64,000 nucleotides of DNA, from the NCBI GenBank assembly GCA_014379345.1, contig JACMLY010000030.1, positions 62,001 through 126,000 of the forward strand. The letters run 5' to 3'. The position numbers and the translations under genes are program-made. The stretch comes from Chitinophagaceae bacterium. GTDB taxonomy: Bacteria > Bacteroidota > Bacteroidia > Chitinophagales > Chitinophagaceae. The notes beneath the pieces were generated by a model. That model was not told the origin of the DNA. It searched no databases and worked only from the letters and a program-made list of their open reading frames with translations. Shown here piece after piece: positions 30,919 to 40,323 of this stretch (position 1 is its first letter; every line of letters begins with the position of its first letter).

Positions 30919-31410
30919 TTAGGCTTTTTTAGTGGCATCTATAAATTTCAATCCCTTCGCCAGCCTGTCAATGGCTTTCGCCATTCGTTCAATACGCGTT
31001 TCTTCTTTTTTCGACGAATAAATCCAGTCTACATAATACTTTTTATTACTCTCATTGAAACTATTGAAGGTTTTGTAAGCCGAAGGTTCGTCGCGCAGAC
31101 ATTGTAAAAATTCGCCGGGGATATGCAGGGGATCACGGTCTGAGAACAATACCACTTTTACCCAATCACCACCCTGTTTTTTTATTTTCTTTCGTATCTC
31201 TGCTTTAACGGGAAGAAATAGCTTTCCATTTGCCATTGGCATCAGGTGATATCTTTTTATCTCATAATCGTCAATAAATCCTTTCACTGTTACCCAGCCG
31301 AAACGTTCTTTCTTGTCGGGTGGAATTTCGGCTATAACAGTATATGTCCACCCGCCCTTACCCGGGAATTTTTCAAGCTTATATTTTTTATTGACCAATG
31401 GCCTTTCCAT
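30919..31410 (-). CDS. YdeI/OmdA-associated DUF1905 protein
   Basis: 163 residues from ATG at 31410 (MERPLVNKKYKLEKFPGKGG). The TTG at 31458 is not favoured. The DUF1905 domain (about residues 8-90: WTYTVIAEIPPDKKERFGWV, VKGFIDDYEIKRYHLMPMAN, GKLFLPVKAEIRKKI) is followed by the bacteriocin-protection/YdeI helical segment (LQCLRDEPSAYKTFNSFNES, then KKYYVDWIYSSKKEETRIER). Such fusions are widespread soluble proteins of poorly known role in Bacteroidota. It converges on the sigma operon, and no partner is evident. Confidence 0.87.
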   Translation of the reverse strand: MERPLVNKKYKLEKFPGKGGWTYTVIAEIPPDKKERFGWVTVKGFIDDYEIKRYHLMPMANGKLFLPVKAEIRKKIKKQGGDWVKVVLFSDRDPLHIPGEFLQCLRDEPSAYKTFNSFNESNKKYYVDWIYSSKKEETRIERMAKAIDRLAKGLKFIDATKKA

Positions 31411-31688
31411 AGCGAACGATTTTGTGTTAGAAGTCCAGAATAAATTTTCAATATTCAATCGTTATCCGGAGAAAATATTTAAAATAGCTCAGTGATCGTT
31501 TCCAGGCATACCCTTCAGGTTATTCATTTTGATCAGGGTTAGAATAGTTATTAACCGGACAACAATGAATACTCAATAATCACGCAAAATTTATTCAGTA
31601 CAAAAATTGTGTGTTGATTGCTGAATGTTGAACATTGAACATTTGTACATTTATGAAGTTAAAACTTACCACCACTGAAAACTTACGC

Positions 31689-32618
31689 CTAGCTTTTCAA
31701 AAACTTCAGATTTCTTTGTATCCCCTTAAACTTCGAACGTTTCAACGCCGAATGTTGAAAGATTTTTTTAAAGGATTCTTCACTCAATGATTCCCATTCT
31801 TTTGTACTGAAATTTAAGATTTCGGGAATAGGTGTAAATGCCGCTTCTGTAGTTGGTCTTGAAAACCTGTTCCAGGGACAAATATCCTGGCAAATATCAC
31901 AACCAAATATCCAATCCTTAAACTGATCCTTCATCTCTCCCGGGATCAATGCGTCTTTAAGTTCGATAGTGAAATACGAAATGCATTTGCTTCCGTCTAC
32001 TACCCGCTCTTCCAGGATAGCATCCGTGGGGCAGGCATCGATGCATCTCCGGCAACTGCCACAATAGTCTTTTGCAAACGGGTCATCATATTCGAGTTCA
32101 AGGTCTGTGATAAGGGTTGCGATAAAAAAGAAAGATCCCCGTTCTTTCGTAAGCAGGTTGGCATTTTTCCCGATCCAGCCTATACCACTTTCACGCGCCC
32201 AGCTTCGTTCCAACACCGGAGCAGAATCTACAAATCCCCTCCCATGTACTTCACCAATATTTTCATGGATCAGGTGTAGCATGTTTTTTAATTTTTCACG
32301 GATCACTTCATGGTAATCCATTCCGAAAGCATACTTCGAGATCTTAGGTGCTTCAGTTGTTTGCTGTTGTGATGGGAAATAATTCAACAATAAAGTAATT
32401 ACAGATTTTGCTCCGGGTACTAACCGTGAGGGATCGATCCTTAAATCAAAATAGTTCTCCATGTACTGCATCGTTCCGTGCATGCCCTTGTCAAGCCACG
32501 ATTCTAACCTCCTGGCATCTTCATCCAATGAACGGGAACGTGCAATGCCACAGTAATCAAACCCTAACTGCCGGGAAAATCTTTTGATCAGTTCCGTATT
32601 CGTTTTTGCCACTGCCAT
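31689..32618 (-). CDS. queG: Epoxyqueuosine reductase QueG
   Basis: 309 residues from ATG at 32618 ([20 protein letters not shown]), a start that restores the family's N-terminus. DUF1730 with the cobalamin-binding part ([56 protein letters not shown]) is followed by two [4Fe-4S] motifs, [16 protein letters not shown] and [11 protein letters not shown]. It reduces epoxyqueuosine to queuosine in tRNA using B12 and iron-sulfur clusters in the cytosol. It follows a small membrane-protein gene by one base and so is translationally coupled to it. The downstream region to 31411 holds TGAATGTTGAACATTGAAC words, another dispersed repeat type. Confidence 0.95.
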   Translation of the reverse strand: MAVAKTNTELIKRFSRQLGFDYCGIARSRSLDEDARRLESWLDKGMHGTMQYMENYFDLRIDPSRLVPGAKSVITLLLNYFPSQQQTTEAPKISKYAFGMDYHEVIREKLKNMLHLIHENIGEVHGRGFVDSAPVLERSWARESGIGWIGKNANLLTKERGSFFFIATLITDLELEYDDPFAKDYCGSCRRCIDACPTDAILEERVVDGSKCISYFTIELKDALIPGEMKDQFKDWIFGCDICQDICPWNRFSRPTTEAAFTPIPEILNFSTKEWESLSEESFKKIFQHSALKRSKFKGIQRNLKFLKS

Positions 32619-32619
32619 C

Positions 32620-32961
32620 TTAATTTTCTTCGAGATGCAATATATGAAAGATGCGATGAGCTGCGGGGGCAAGGATCACCCCGATATTTGTAATAAAAAC
32701 CACCCCGCTGAACAAGGCATATAATGAAGAAAACCATTTTCCCTCCGGCTTTTCTATATCTATAACTGGCCCCATTCCACTCAATATCATTGAAGCATTA
32801 TGAAAGGCATCGAGCCATTTTGCGTCTGCAATAAAATGATATCCTGCTATACCGATCAGCAGACAGGTGAAAAGTATAACAAAAGAAATGAACAGATACC
32901 ATAGTGAGCGCTTGTAGAAAGCTTTGACAGGCAGCAAAGGCTGTTTTTTGTGTTCGAACAT
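32620..32961 (-). CDS. Small membrane protein with a pore-loop-like segment
   Basis: 113 residues. Helix 1 ([20 protein letters not shown], about 20-39) and helix 2 ([20 protein letters not shown], about 79-98) flank [20 protein letters not shown]. In that amphipathic stretch [12 protein letters not shown] resembles the re-entrant P-loop/filter region of two-helix potassium channels but lacks the TVGYG sequence. The family appears in many Bacteroidota as conserved hypothetical; my recollection is not checked. It precedes queG by one base. The relation to channels is only topological. Confidence 0.65.
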   Translation of the reverse strand: MFEHKKQPLLPVKAFYKRSLWYLFISFVILFTCLLIGIAGYHFIADAKWLDAFHNASMILSGMGPVIDIEKPEGKWFSSLYALFSGVVFITNIGVILAPAAHRIFHILHLEEN

Positions 32962-33247
32962 ATTTCTGGGTTTGCTTAAAGTTAATACAGTGCGGCGAGT
33001 GGAACCAGGTTTTACTATATACTTTCAAATCATTTTTTACAGGGACAATAATTTTCTTAATTTGACGCCTCAACAATTTTTTAAAATGTATGCCTGGGAC
33101 ATTTTGTGTTATCGTCAACAACAGTGGTTTGCAGCCGTCACCGGTTGATACGCTAAAAACAAAATGCATTCCTGCCATCAGGCAAACACTTTTAAAATAT
33201 TTTTTATCTGTCATTGCGGGCAGCATTCTTATTATTTACAGGTCAAT

Positions 33248-34723
33248 ATGAAATATTTATTAGGTTACGACATTGGTTCTTCATCGGTAAAAGCGGCTTT
33301 GGTGGAAGTTGAGACCGGTAAACCGGTTGCCTCTGTATTTTCACCGGCCACAGAGATGCCCATCGTTTCTCCCAGGCCTGGGTTTGCCGAACAGGATCCG
33401 GATATGTGGTGGAACGAACTGAAAACGGCTACAAAGAAATTGCGCCAGCACACTTCTTTTCAAGCAGACGAGATCGCGGCCATTGGCATTTCTTACCAGA
33501 TGCATGGATTGGTATGTATCGACCGGGCTTTAAAGCCTCTTCGTCCTTCGATCATTTGGTGCGATAGCCGTGCCGTTAATATCGGAAACACAGCGACGCA
33601 GCACCTGGGCGAACAGTTTTGCCTGCAGCATTTTCTCAATGCTCCGGGCAATTTTACAGCTTCGAAATTAAAATGGGTGAAGGACAATGAACCTGCGGTA
33701 TATGAAAAGATTTACAAGATCATGTTGCCGGGCGACTATATCGCATTAAAATTAAGTGATGAGGTGTCAACAACGGTTTCAGGATTGTCGGAAGGAATCT
33801 TCTGGGATTATTCGACCAACACTATCGCAACAGCATTACTAACCGAATACGGAATCGATGAAAGTTTATTGTCGCCGGTTGTTGAAACATTCAGTATCCA
33901 GTCGCGCCTATCTGTAAGTGCGGCCCGGGAATTACAACTGAACGCGGGTATTCCTATCGGTTACAGGGCGGGAGACCAGCCTAATAATGCATATTCATTG
34001 AATGTGCTGCAACCCGGCGAAATAGCTGCTACTGCCGGAACTTCAGGTGTTGTCTATGGAGTTACAGATGCAACGCCTTACGATCAGAAATCGCGTGTCA
34101 ATACCTTTGTGCACGTGAACCACACAGCCAGCCAACCAAGACATGGCGTATTGCTGTGTATAAACGGAACGGGTATCCTGAATAGCTGGTTACGAAAAAA
34201 TTTCTTTGATGGAATTTCTTACGATGGCATGAATCAGGAGGCTGGCGAGATAGCAATAGGTGCAGAAGGAATAAAATTCTATCCTTTTGGAAATGGCTCT
34301 GAAAGGATTTTAGAAAATGCCGATCCGGGCGCAGGATTGAAAGGCCTGCATTTTAATCGCCATCACAGGGGTCATATAGCAAGAGCAGCCCAGGAAGGAA
34401 TTGTTTTTGCTATGAACTACGGAATTGAGATCATGAAAGAAATGAAAATGAATTTGCAAACGGTTCGTGCAGGCCATACAAATATGTTTTTGAGTGATGT
34501 ATTTTCTTCCACATTTGCCAACACCACCGGGTGCGTAATAGAATTGTTCAACACAGACGGCGCGCTGGGTGCTGCCCGGGCAGCTGGCGTTGGAGCCGGT
34601 GTTTTTTCAGGTTTTGGCGAAAGCTTTAAAGGAATGGAAATGATAAAACGGATAGAACCCGATCAAAAATTTCAACATCAGACAATGGAAGTGTACGGCG
34701 AATGGAAGAAGGGGATGAGGTAG
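33248..34723 (+). CDS. xylB: Xylulokinase (FGGY family)
   Basis: 491 residues from ATG at 33248 (MKYLLGYDIGSSSVKAALVE), the usual FGGY start. An ORF extending back to 33164 adds a non-homologous lead. The first domain has the phosphate-1 loop (GYDIGSSSVKAAL). YQMHGLVCIDRALKPLRPSI and WCDSRAVNIG are sugar-site motifs. AGDQPNNAYSLNVLQPGEIA has the catalytic Asp, and TAGTSGVVYGV and GHTNMFLSDVFSSTFANTTG form the ATP site. It phosphorylates xylulose for the pentose phosphate route. It is 45 bp upstream of xylA on the same strand, an operon for D-xylose use without a visible transporter or regulator. Confidence 0.94.
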   Translation: MKYLLGYDIGSSSVKAALVEVETGKPVASVFSPATEMPIVSPRPGFAEQDPDMWWNELKTATKKLRQHTSFQADEIAAIGISYQMHGLVCIDRALKPLRPSIIWCDSRAVNIGNTATQHLGEQFCLQHFLNAPGNFTASKLKWVKDNEPAVYEKIYKIMLPGDYIALKLSDEVSTTVSGLSEGIFWDYSTNTIATALLTEYGIDESLLSPVVETFSIQSRLSVSAARELQLNAGIPIGYRAGDQPNNAYSLNVLQPGEIAATAGTSGVVYGVTDATPYDQKSRVNTFVHVNHTASQPRHGVLLCINGTGILNSWLRKNFFDGISYDGMNQEAGEIAIGAEGIKFYPFGNGSERILENADPGAGLKGLHFNRHHRGHIARAAQEGIVFAMNYGIEIMKEMKMNLQTVRAGHTNMFLSDVFSSTFANTTGCVIELFNTDGALGAARAAGVGAGVFSGFGESFKGMEMIKRIEPDQKFQHQTMEVYGEWKKGMR

Positions 34724-34768
34724 GGGATGGATGCTGGATTATAATGATAAATTTAAATAAATTCAATT

Positions 34769-36097
34769 ATGAAAATTATTAGGGGTAACAAAGAATTCTT
34801 TCCGGGCATAGGCGCAATTCAATATGAAGGACCGCAGTCAGATAACCCGCTTGCATACAAATGGTATGATGACAAGAAAGTGATCGGCGGTAAGTCCATG
34901 AAAGAATATTTACGTTTTGCGGTATGTTACTGGCATACCTTCTGTAACACGGGGAACGATCCTTTCGGTCCGGGTACAAAACATTTTCCATGGGATGTTG
35001 ACGGCGATGCCGTACAAAGAGCAAAAGATAAAATGGATGCGGCTTTTGAATTCATCACCAAACTGGGTGTTCCTTATTATTGTTTTCATGATATTGACCT
35101 GGTTGATGAAGGCAATTCTATCCAGGAATACGAAAGAAGATTGCAGGCGATCGTTGATTATGCCAAGCAAAAACAATCGGATAGTGGTGTCAAATTATTA
35201 TGGGGAACCGCGAATGTGTTTTCGAATCCACGATATATGAATGGCGCATCTACCAATCCCGATTTCAATGTGGTAAGCTGGGCCGGCACCCAGGTAAAAA
35301 ATGCCCTTGATGCCACTATTGCGCTCAATGGTGAAAACTATGTTTTCTGGGGTGGCCGCGAAGGCTATATGACGCTGTTGAACACCGATATGAAACGTGA
35401 GCAGGACCACCTTGCCAGGTTTTTGACTATGGCGCGCGACTACGCCCGGAAGCAGGGATTTAAAGGCGTTTTCTTCATTGAGCCAAAACCCTGCGAGCCT
35501 ACAAAACACCAATATGACTACGACTGTGCCACAGTGATAGGCTTTTTACGCCAACACGGGCTCGATACGGATTTCAAAATAAACATTGAAGCAAATCATG
35601 CCACGTTAGCGGGCCATACCTTTCAGCATGAATTACAAGTGTCAGCAGATGCCGGAATGCTGGGCAGTATCGACGCCAACCGTGGTGATTACCAAAATGG
35701 ATGGGATACTGACCAGTTCCCTATGCATCTCAATGAACTGACGGAATGCATGCTTACTATTCTTGAGGCTGGAGGATTTAGTGGTGGAGGTGTTAACTTC
35801 GATGCCAAGACCAGAAGAAATTCAACTGATCTGGAAGATATTTTTCTCGCTCATATTGGCGGAATGGATGCATTTGCGAGAGCAACGGTAATAGCCGACA
35901 ACGTATTGCAAAAATCATCGTACAAAAAATTCCGCCAGCAACGATATGCGTCATTCGATAGTGGAAAAGGCAAAGAATTCGAGGATGGAAAACTGAAGCT
36001 GGAAGATCTTCGTGAACTTGCCCTTTCAAATGGTGAGCCTAAACAAACCAGTGGTAAACAGGAATGGCTGGAGAATATTATCAATCAATATATTTAG
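34769..36097 (+). CDS. xylA: Xylose isomerase
   Basis: 442 residues, the long (class II) form. CFHDIDL contains the active-site His107. [40 protein letters not shown] and [20 protein letters not shown] supply the metal-binding Glu/Asp/His residues, and [20 protein letters not shown] closes the site. It converts D-xylose to D-xylulose as a cytosolic tetramer with divalent metal. It is co-transcribed downstream of xylB. The stop codon is immediately followed by a twin TTTAAA-type repeat. Confidence 0.98.
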   Translation: MKIIRGNKEFFPGIGAIQYEGPQSDNPLAYKWYDDKKVIGGKSMKEYLRFAVCYWHTFCNTGNDPFGPGTKHFPWDVDGDAVQRAKDKMDAAFEFITKLGVPYYCFHDIDLVDEGNSIQEYERRLQAIVDYAKQKQSDSGVKLLWGTANVFSNPRYMNGASTNPDFNVVSWAGTQVKNALDATIALNGENYVFWGGREGYMTLLNTDMKREQDHLARFLTMARDYARKQGFKGVFFIEPKPCEPTKHQYDYDCATVIGFLRQHGLDTDFKINIEANHATLAGHTFQHELQVSADAGMLGSIDANRGDYQNGWDTDQFPMHLNELTECMLTILEAGGFSGGGVNFDAKTRRNSTDLEDIFLAHIGGMDAFARATVIADNVLQKSSYKKFRQQRYASFDSGKGKEFEDGKLKLEDLRELALSNGEPKQTSGKQEWLENIINQYI

Positions 36098-36336
36098 AGG
36101 TTTAAGGTTTAAAGTTTAAGGTTGATTATGTGATAGTACATTTTTTACTTCAATATTATGAAGGCAGTGATTTACAATCTAAAAGACTTTAAACTTCAAA
36201 CCCCCCGCTTGTTGTTGTGAAAATACCAACAACGGCTATAAGGTTTAAAGTTGGTTATGTGATAGTACATTTTTTACTTCTATTATGAAGGCAGTGATTT
36301 ACAATCTAAAAAACTTTAAACTTTAAACCTTAAACC
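36098..36336. repeat. Twin about 95-bp elements with TTTAAA terminal inverted repeats
   Basis: Two copies (about 36098-36200 and 36240-36336) share TTATGTGATAGTACATTTTT and AAGGCAGTGATTTACAATCT almost base for base. Each starts AGGTTTAAAG-like and ends ACTTTAAAC-like, so each is bounded by inverted terminal words. About 40 bp separate them. They fill the whole gap between xylA and the serine-hydrolase gene. Confidence 0.85.
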
Positions 36337-36339
36337 CTT

Positions 36340-37374
36340 TTATTTACACGGAATTTGCCCGTCGATGATATTCTTCACCTGCAGGAACGTTTCTTTTTTG
36401 TCTTCCTTTAGAGGGTTTTGTACCAGGATAATGCAGGCATAATTCCGGCATTTATCAATGAACGGCCAGGTGCCCGCCAGGGAAGGACTGGTCAAAGTGG
36501 TTTGTCCATCTGTGTCTACTGTCCAATGACCAAGTCTGTGTTGAAGGCCCTCCGCTTCTTTTGGAGAATACTTCACAGGTAAACCTACAAACTGCGGTTT
36601 CTGCATTTCTTTAATTGATTCTTCACTGATTATCTGCTTGCCTTCAAACATCCCATTGTTTAACAGCATGGATAGAAAATTGATATAATCGTTCGCTGTT
36701 GATCTCGCTCCGGTGGAAGGACTTACAGCCCCGCCATCCTCATTTACAAAATTGGTTGCACGCATTTTAAGAGGCCTTAAAAGACGCTCCTGTATTAGCC
36801 GGTCAAAGCTTTTTTTAGTGATCACTTCCAATACCCGTCCTGCTATATTCAAACCAATATTTCCATAATGAAATTCCTCACCGGGGTTTGTTGAAATTTC
36901 TTTGGCGGCTAATGTATTCACTTCTTCCTCCAGTGAGGTAAATTTTTTTCTTGGTAACAGCCGCATTTTTCCGCCATCATTTTCAATGCCTGTTGTATTC
37001 GATAAACAATGGCGTATGGTTACGTAACTCTTCATGTATTTGTCAAACACGGGAAGGTATTTGCTAACGGGGTCATCAAGCGAAATTTTCCCCTGGTCCA
37101 CAAAAATCATTACGAGCGCAACGGTGAGCCAATTACCGGCCCCCGCAATGGGAGCCTGTGTTTTGGCATTAAATTCGCCCATCAGTTTTTGGTAAGCTAT
37201 TTTTCCATCCTTATAAACCAATACTGCGAACTTGTTGCCGAGCGCTTTTTGATTTTTTTGCAGGTAGTCATCGAGCCCCGTCAGCGTATACTGACTTAAC
37301 GCGGACTGTAACAATAACAGTGTAATAGTAAGAATACTGAAAACACGTCTTGTTATGGTCTGAAGAAGTGACAT
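36340..37374 (-). CDS. Secreted beta-lactamase-fold protein lacking the SxxK motif
   Basis: 344 residues. A signal peptide (about residues 1-27, ending SALSQ) precedes a class-C beta-lactamase/serine-hydrolase domain. The fold landmarks are clear: FVDQGKISLDDPVSKYLPVF, VTIRHCLSNTTGIENDGG, the YxN motif as Tyr170-Gly-Asn172 in EFHYGNIGLNIAGRV, and SPSLAGTWPFIDK near the third motif. The first motif, normally SASKWLTAA (SxxK with nucleophile and base), reads PIAGAGNWLTVALVM here. Ser is Gly78 and Lys is Asn81, so classical acyl-enzyme chemistry is impossible. The frame is otherwise intact, so this looks like a pseudoenzyme. It is a single gene divergent from clpB. Confidence 0.88.
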   Translation of the reverse strand: MSLLQTITRRVFSILTITLLLLQSALSQYTLTGLDDYLQKNQKALGNKFAVLVYKDGKIAYQKLMGEFNAKTQAPIAGAGNWLTVALVMIFVDQGKISLDDPVSKYLPVFDKYMKSYVTIRHCLSNTTGIENDGGKMRLLPRKKFTSLEEEVNTLAAKEISTNPGEEFHYGNIGLNIAGRVLEVITKKSFDRLIQERLLRPLKMRATNFVNEDGGAVSPSTGARSTANDYINFLSMLLNNGMFEGKQIISEESIKEMQKPQFVGLPVKYSPKEAEGLQHRLGHWTVDTDGQTTLTSPSLAGTWPFIDKCRNYACIILVQNPLKEDKKETFLQVKNIIDGQIPCK

Positions 37375-37549
37375 AAGTTCCGGGGTTTTAATCTGGATTG
37401 TATTTTGCCAGGATGAACTAAAGTTATTTGAAAAGAATTAGAGATATAGGGTTGGATTTGTTAAAGCTGATTAACAGCTTGTATTTTGTTATTTTCTCCC
37501 GTTGTCTCAAAACCAATTTCTCTCCCGAAAAGGCGGGATCAACTTAGCT

Positions 37550-40192
37550 ATGAATCTGAACAATTTTACAATAAAAGCACAGGAAACAATTACGCAGGCG
37601 CAGCAGCTTGCATTCAATAATTCTAACCCAAATATAGAGACCGAGCATATTTTGAAGGCTTTGCTGAATGATGAAAATTCTTCCATTGAATATTTGCTGA
37701 AGAAGAACAACGTCAACCTGAAGTTCCTGGAAACCAAACTTGACGAATCGATTGCAAAACTGCCAAAAGTAAACGGCACTGATCCTGCCCAGGCTATCGG
37801 TCGCGAGGCAAATAATGCGGTTCTCCGGGCTGGTAATAATCTCAAAAACTTCGGCGATGAATTTATAACGCCCGAACATTTATTGCTTGCCCTGTTACAG
37901 GGCAGTGATAATACGGCCAAGCTACTGAAGGATGCGGGTGCTACAGAGAAAGGTCTTGTATCGGCTATTAAGGAACTTCGAAAAGGTGATACGGTAAAAT
38001 CGCAAACGCAGAATACCCAGTACAACAATCTCGAAAAATACGCCCGTAATCTGAATGAAATGGCGGGCGAAGGAAAACTCGACCCAGTGATCGGTCGCGA
38101 TGACGAGATCCGAAGAACCCTGCATATTCTTTCGCGTAGAACTAAAAACAATCCAATTCTGGTGGGTGAGCCGGGAGTGGGTAAAACCGCTATTGCAGAG
38201 GGCATTGCTCATCGCATCGTGAATGGAGATGTTCCCGAAAACCTCAAATCAAAAATTATTTTTGCTCTTGACATGGGACAATTGATTGCCGGGGCAAAAT
38301 ATAAAGGTGAATTTGAAGAACGTTTGAAAGGAGTAGTAAAAGAGGTGTCTACAAGTGAGGGTGAAATTATTTTGTTTATTGATGAGATACATACATTAGT
38401 GGGCGCGGGAGGAGGCGAAGGGGCTATGGATGCGGCTAATATTTTAAAGCCAGCGCTTGCCAGGGGCGAGCTAAGAGCGATTGGGGCAACAACCCTGAAT
38501 GAGTACCAGAAATTTTTTGAAAAAGACAAAGCTCTTGAACGTCGCTTTCAGAAAGTGATGATAGAAGAACCAACAGTTGAAGATGCCATTTCTATTTTGA
38601 GGGGACTTAAAGATCGCTACGAAACACATCACCACGTGCGTATTAAAGATGAGGCGATCATTGCGGCGGTTGAATTATCGCAACGCTACGTGACAGATCG
38701 TTTTCTCCCCGATAAGGCTATTGACCTAATAGATGAGAGTGCTGCGAAGCTTCGCGTTGAAATGAATTCGATGCCTGAAGAATTGGATGAGTTGGAAAGG
38801 AGGATCCGGCAACTGGAAATTGAAAGAGAGGCGATCAAAAGAGAAAATGATGACGAAAAACTTCGCGAGCTCAATACCGTTATCAGCAACCTGATGGTGG
38901 AAAGGGACACGTTAAGAGCAAAATGGCAGCAGGAAAAAGAGCTGGTTGAAAAGGTGCAAAATGCAAAAGCTGCCATTGAGCAACTTAAGCTTGAAGCTGA
39001 GCAGGCAGAGCGGAATGGAGAGTACGGAAAGGTAGCAGAGATCCGATACGGCAAAATGAAAGACCAGGAGAAACTGCTCGAAGAACATTCGCATGCCTTA
39101 GCTTCCATTAGTGAACACTCACGCCTGATGAAAGAAGAAGTAGATGCTGAAGATATTGCCCAGACCATCTCAAAAGCCACTGGTATCCCGGTTTCGAAAA
39201 TGCTGCAAAGTGAAAGAGAAAAACTGTTGCATCTCGAAGATGAATTGCATGCCCGGGTAATAGGGCAGGAAGAAGCGATCACTGCGGTTGCCGATGCGGT
39301 TCGAAGAAGCCGTGCCGGATTACAGGATCCGCGTCGTCCGATCGGATCATTTATTTTTCTTGGAACAACCGGTGTTGGTAAAACCGAATTGGCAAAGGCC
39401 CTGGCAGAATACCTGTTCGATGATGAGCATATGATGACTCGTATTGATATGAGTGAGTACCAGGAAAAACATACAGTGAGCAGGTTGGTGGGCGCCCCGC
39501 CCGGTTATGTCGGTTATGATGAAGGGGGACAACTGACCGAATCCGTTCGCCGCAAGCCTTATCAGGTAGTATTACTGGATGAAATCGAAAAAGCGCATCC
39601 TGATGTGTGGAATGTTTTGCTACAGGTGCTGGATGATGGTCGTCTGACTGATAATAAGGGAAGGGTGGTGAACTTTAAGAACACGATCATTATCATGACA
39701 AGCAACCTGGGAAGCAGTATTATCCAGGAGAATTTCGAGGATATTAATGAGAATAACAGGGAAAAGGTTGTTGAAAAAACAAAGCAGGAAGTAATGACTT
39801 TGTTGAGGCAAACTATTCGACCCGAATTTTTAAATCGCGTTGATGAGATCATACTTTTCCAGCCATTGCTAAAAAAAGAGATCAAAGGGATTATCCGGAT
39901 TCAACTGGAAAATTTGAAGAATCTTGTAGCGCGGAGTGATATCCAACTTGGATTCAGTGATTATTTGCTCGATTTTCTTGCTGAAAACGGTTTTGATCCT
40001 CAATACGGAGCAAGACCTTTAAAGCGACTCATCCAGAAGGAAATTGTGAATCAGCTTTCAAAGAAAATTCTGGCAGGAGGCATCGATAAATTAAAGCCGG
40101 TTCTGGTTGATGTGTTTGATGGCGTGGTCGTATTCAGGAACGACGCCTCGCCGGTAATGGCAAAAGCGAGAGAAAGAGAATCAACAATATAA
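37550..40192 (+). CDS. clpB: ATP-dependent disaggregase ClpB
   Basis: 880 residues from ATG at 37550 (MNLNNFTIKAQETITQAQQL), preferred over the TTG at 37502. It has the N-terminal Clp repeat domain (1-150), AAA-1 with Walker A GEPGVGKTAIAEG, the coiled-coil middle domain (about 405-530: LDELERRIRQLEIEREAIKR), and AAA-2 with Walker A GTTGVGKTELAKA and VVLLDEIEKAHPDVWNVLLQ. The C-terminus carries the D2-small domain (NGFDPQYGARPLKRLIQKEI). It rescues aggregated proteins with DnaK. No CIRCE or HrcA site is seen upstream. A TTTG-N20-GTATTTTG arrangement at 37457-37488 could be a degenerate promoter. Confidence 0.97.
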   Translation: MNLNNFTIKAQETITQAQQLAFNNSNPNIETEHILKALLNDENSSIEYLLKKNNVNLKFLETKLDESIAKLPKVNGTDPAQAIGREANNAVLRAGNNLKNFGDEFITPEHLLLALLQGSDNTAKLLKDAGATEKGLVSAIKELRKGDTVKSQTQNTQYNNLEKYARNLNEMAGEGKLDPVIGRDDEIRRTLHILSRRTKNNPILVGEPGVGKTAIAEGIAHRIVNGDVPENLKSKIIFALDMGQLIAGAKYKGEFEERLKGVVKEVSTSEGEIILFIDEIHTLVGAGGGEGAMDAANILKPALARGELRAIGATTLNEYQKFFEKDKALERRFQKVMIEEPTVEDAISILRGLKDRYETHHHVRIKDEAIIAAVELSQRYVTDRFLPDKAIDLIDESAAKLRVEMNSMPEELDELERRIRQLEIEREAIKRENDDEKLRELNTVISNLMVERDTLRAKWQQEKELVEKVQNAKAAIEQLKLEAEQAERNGEYGKVAEIRYGKMKDQEKLLEEHSHALASISEHSRLMKEEVDAEDIAQTISKATGIPVSKMLQSEREKLLHLEDELHARVIGQEEAITAVADAVRRSRAGLQDPRRPIGSFIFLGTTGVGKTELAKALAEYLFDDEHMMTRIDMSEYQEKHTVSRLVGAPPGYVGYDEGGQLTESVRRKPYQVVLLDEIEKAHPDVWNVLLQVLDDGRLTDNKGRVVNFKNTIIIMTSNLGSSIIQENFEDINENNREKVVEKTKQEVMTLLRQTIRPEFLNRVDEIILFQPLLKKEIKGIIRIQLENLKNLVARSDIQLGFSDYLLDFLAENGFDPQYGARPLKRLIQKEIVNQLSKKILAGGIDKLKPVLVDVFDGVVVFRNDASPVMAKARERESTI

Positions 40193-40213
40193 AATTTCCT
40201 TCGTTGAAGGACC

Positions 40214-40262
40214 AATCAACTGCTGTGAGCCGGAAAGCAAACAACAGTTGATTTTTTATTTA
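40214..40262 (+). terminator. Terminator after clpB
   Basis: AATCAACTG (40214-40222) pairs with CAGTTGATT (40245-40253), followed by TTTTATTT, about 20 bp past the clpB stop. Confidence 0.7.
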
Positions 40263-40323
40263 TTGAACAGTATGGTTATATAATTGTTAAACATAAATAT
40301 CCCCAAAAAGGGAAGGAGTTATT

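Noticed and set aside
33164-33247. Upstream ATG extending xylulokinase by 28 residues
   Set aside because: FGGY kinases start right at the GYDIGSS strand; the lead has no counterpart.
37507-38205. 232-codon minus-strand frame inside clpB
   Set aside because: Antisense shadow of a strongly conserved gene, rich in Ser/Phe/Arg as expected from reverse-complemented coding DNA.
38686-39282. 198-codon minus-strand frame inside clpB
   Set aside because: Ser/Cys-rich antisense of the coiled-coil region, with no independent signals.
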